A stretch of 64,000 bases of DNA from Cyanobacteria bacterium SIG28 (GTDB lineage Bacteria > Cyanobacteriota > Vampirovibrionia > Gastranaerophilales > Gastranaerophilaceae): NCBI GenBank assembly GCA_015152525.1, contig SUTU01000004.1, positions 60,699-124,698 on the forward strand, written 5' to 3'. Below the pieces are notes generated by a model. The model ran no database searches. It saw only the letters and a list, made by a program, of their open reading frames with translations, and had not been told where the DNA came from. Position numbers and translations under genes: made by a program. Shown here in pieces: positions 63,651 to 64,000 of the stretch. How positions within the stretch are numbered: position 1 is the stretch's first letter; the number at the start of each line of letters is the position of its first letter.

Positions 63651-63731
63651 GCTAAATAATACAAAATATAATATTTATAAACAACTTTTAAATTTAAAAC
63701 AAAACCTTTAAAATCATAAAATATACAAATA

Positions 63732-63740
63732 TGGTATAAT
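63732..63740 (+). promoter_or_regulatory. Extended -10 promoter of rubrerythrin
   Basis: TGG-TATAAT (63732-63740) is an extended -10 element; no good -35 is seen. It predicts a start near 63747 and a leader of about 52 nt with AAAGGAG before the ATG. Confidence 0.5.
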
Positions 63741-63798
63741 TATATAAAACTTTATACTGGTTATTAAAAAACTAAATTTAAGAAAGGAGTTTTACATT

Positions 63799-64000
63799 AT
63801 GGAATTAAAAGGTAGCAAAACTGAAAGAAACCTAATGGAAGCTTTTGCTGGGGAATCTCAAGCTCGTAACAAGTATACTTATTATGCAGCCCAAGCTAAA
63901 AAAGATGGCTACGTCCAAATTAGCAGAATTTTTGAAGAAACTGCTAACAATGAAAAAGAACATGCTAAAATATGGTTTAAATTACTACATGGTGGTAAGG
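63799..64000 (+). CDS. rbr: Rubrerythrin, N-terminal part (3' end outside window)
   Basis: Rubrerythrin is a non-heme di-iron peroxidase that protects anaerobes from hydrogen peroxide. The 67 residues present match its start: MELKGSKTERNLMEAFAGES, with the first iron-ligand glutamate in AGESQARNKYTYYA and the ExxH pair in ANNEKEHAKIWF. AAAGGAG lies about 8 nt before the ATG at 63799 (spacing TTTTACATT). The C-terminal rubredoxin domain is beyond the window. It fits an anaerobic, gut-type lifestyle. Confidence 0.93.
   Translation, partial: MELKGSKTERNLMEAFAGESQARNKYTYYAAQAKKDGYVQISRIFEETANNEKEHAKIWFKLLHGGK

Overview
The window is AT-rich, gene-dense chromosomal DNA from a bacterium. I think it is most likely a gut lineage of non-photosynthetic Cyanobacteria relatives (Gastranaerophilales/Melainabacteria type). 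The reasons are the low GC, the housekeeping set (CdaA, YitT, GroESL, PlsY, TatD-associated radical SAM, RimO), and several lysine/asparagine-rich proteins of no recognised family with N-termini of the kind I associate with that group. This placement is an inference at about 0.6 confidence; there is no rRNA here to test it. I saw no tRNA, rRNA or CRISPR array.

Layout. 0-11.7 kb: repair, translation and envelope housekeeping (recN tail, prmA, TspO family, a small HTH regulator with GtrA, then a minus-strand run ctpA-recJ-coaBC-NIF3-secreted protein, then a Crp/Fnr regulator with a degenerate M48-like protein and a secreted protein). 11.8-16.9 kb: a 1590-residue lineage-specific protein facing a small convergent gene. 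16.9-33 kb: plsY, a STAND-like NTPase-TPR protein, rsmG, an AlkD-like gene, folC, groES-groEL, a lysA-cdaA-yitT operon (cell-wall precursor and c-di-AMP), rimO, a 789-residue unknown protein and gltX. 33-44.8 kb: a lone ABC permease, two glycosyltransferases around an HNH-like gene, yraN, an orphan NarL-type regulator, adk-ribD and ftsH with two membrane-protein genes. 45-55 kb: a cell-wall hydrolase with an unusual N-terminus, a 770 bp non-coding stretch with a duplicated 197 bp repeat and a possible minus-strand RNA, rplI, a MetE-like protein, a radical SAM enzyme with an MFS carrier, smpB and lineage-specific genes. 55-63.6 kb: an accessory island with a three-gene restriction-modification-like operon, a LysM-CHAP-like hydrolase, and a multi-zinc-ribbon nuclease with a NUMOD1-like tail in a segment bounded by imperfect direct repeats. 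The window ends inside a rubrerythrin gene.

The most interesting signals are these. (1) Several genes without a Shine-Dalgarno sequence have a -10 hexamer exactly 6 nt before the start codon (TTGnnn-N17/18-nATAAT-N6-ATG), which predicts leaderless mRNAs used beside ordinary Shine-Dalgarno genes. (2) In the restriction-like operon, one methylase-like protein has a good SAM motif but no NPPY, its partner has NPPY but an altered SAM motif, and the effector is a GIY-YIG-like/DEAH-helicase fusion. (3) The zinc-ribbon/nuclease/NUMOD1 fusion lies between copies of a sequence resembling a tRNA 3' end. (4) The non-coding repeats and terminator-ended antisense transcript lie upstream of rplI.
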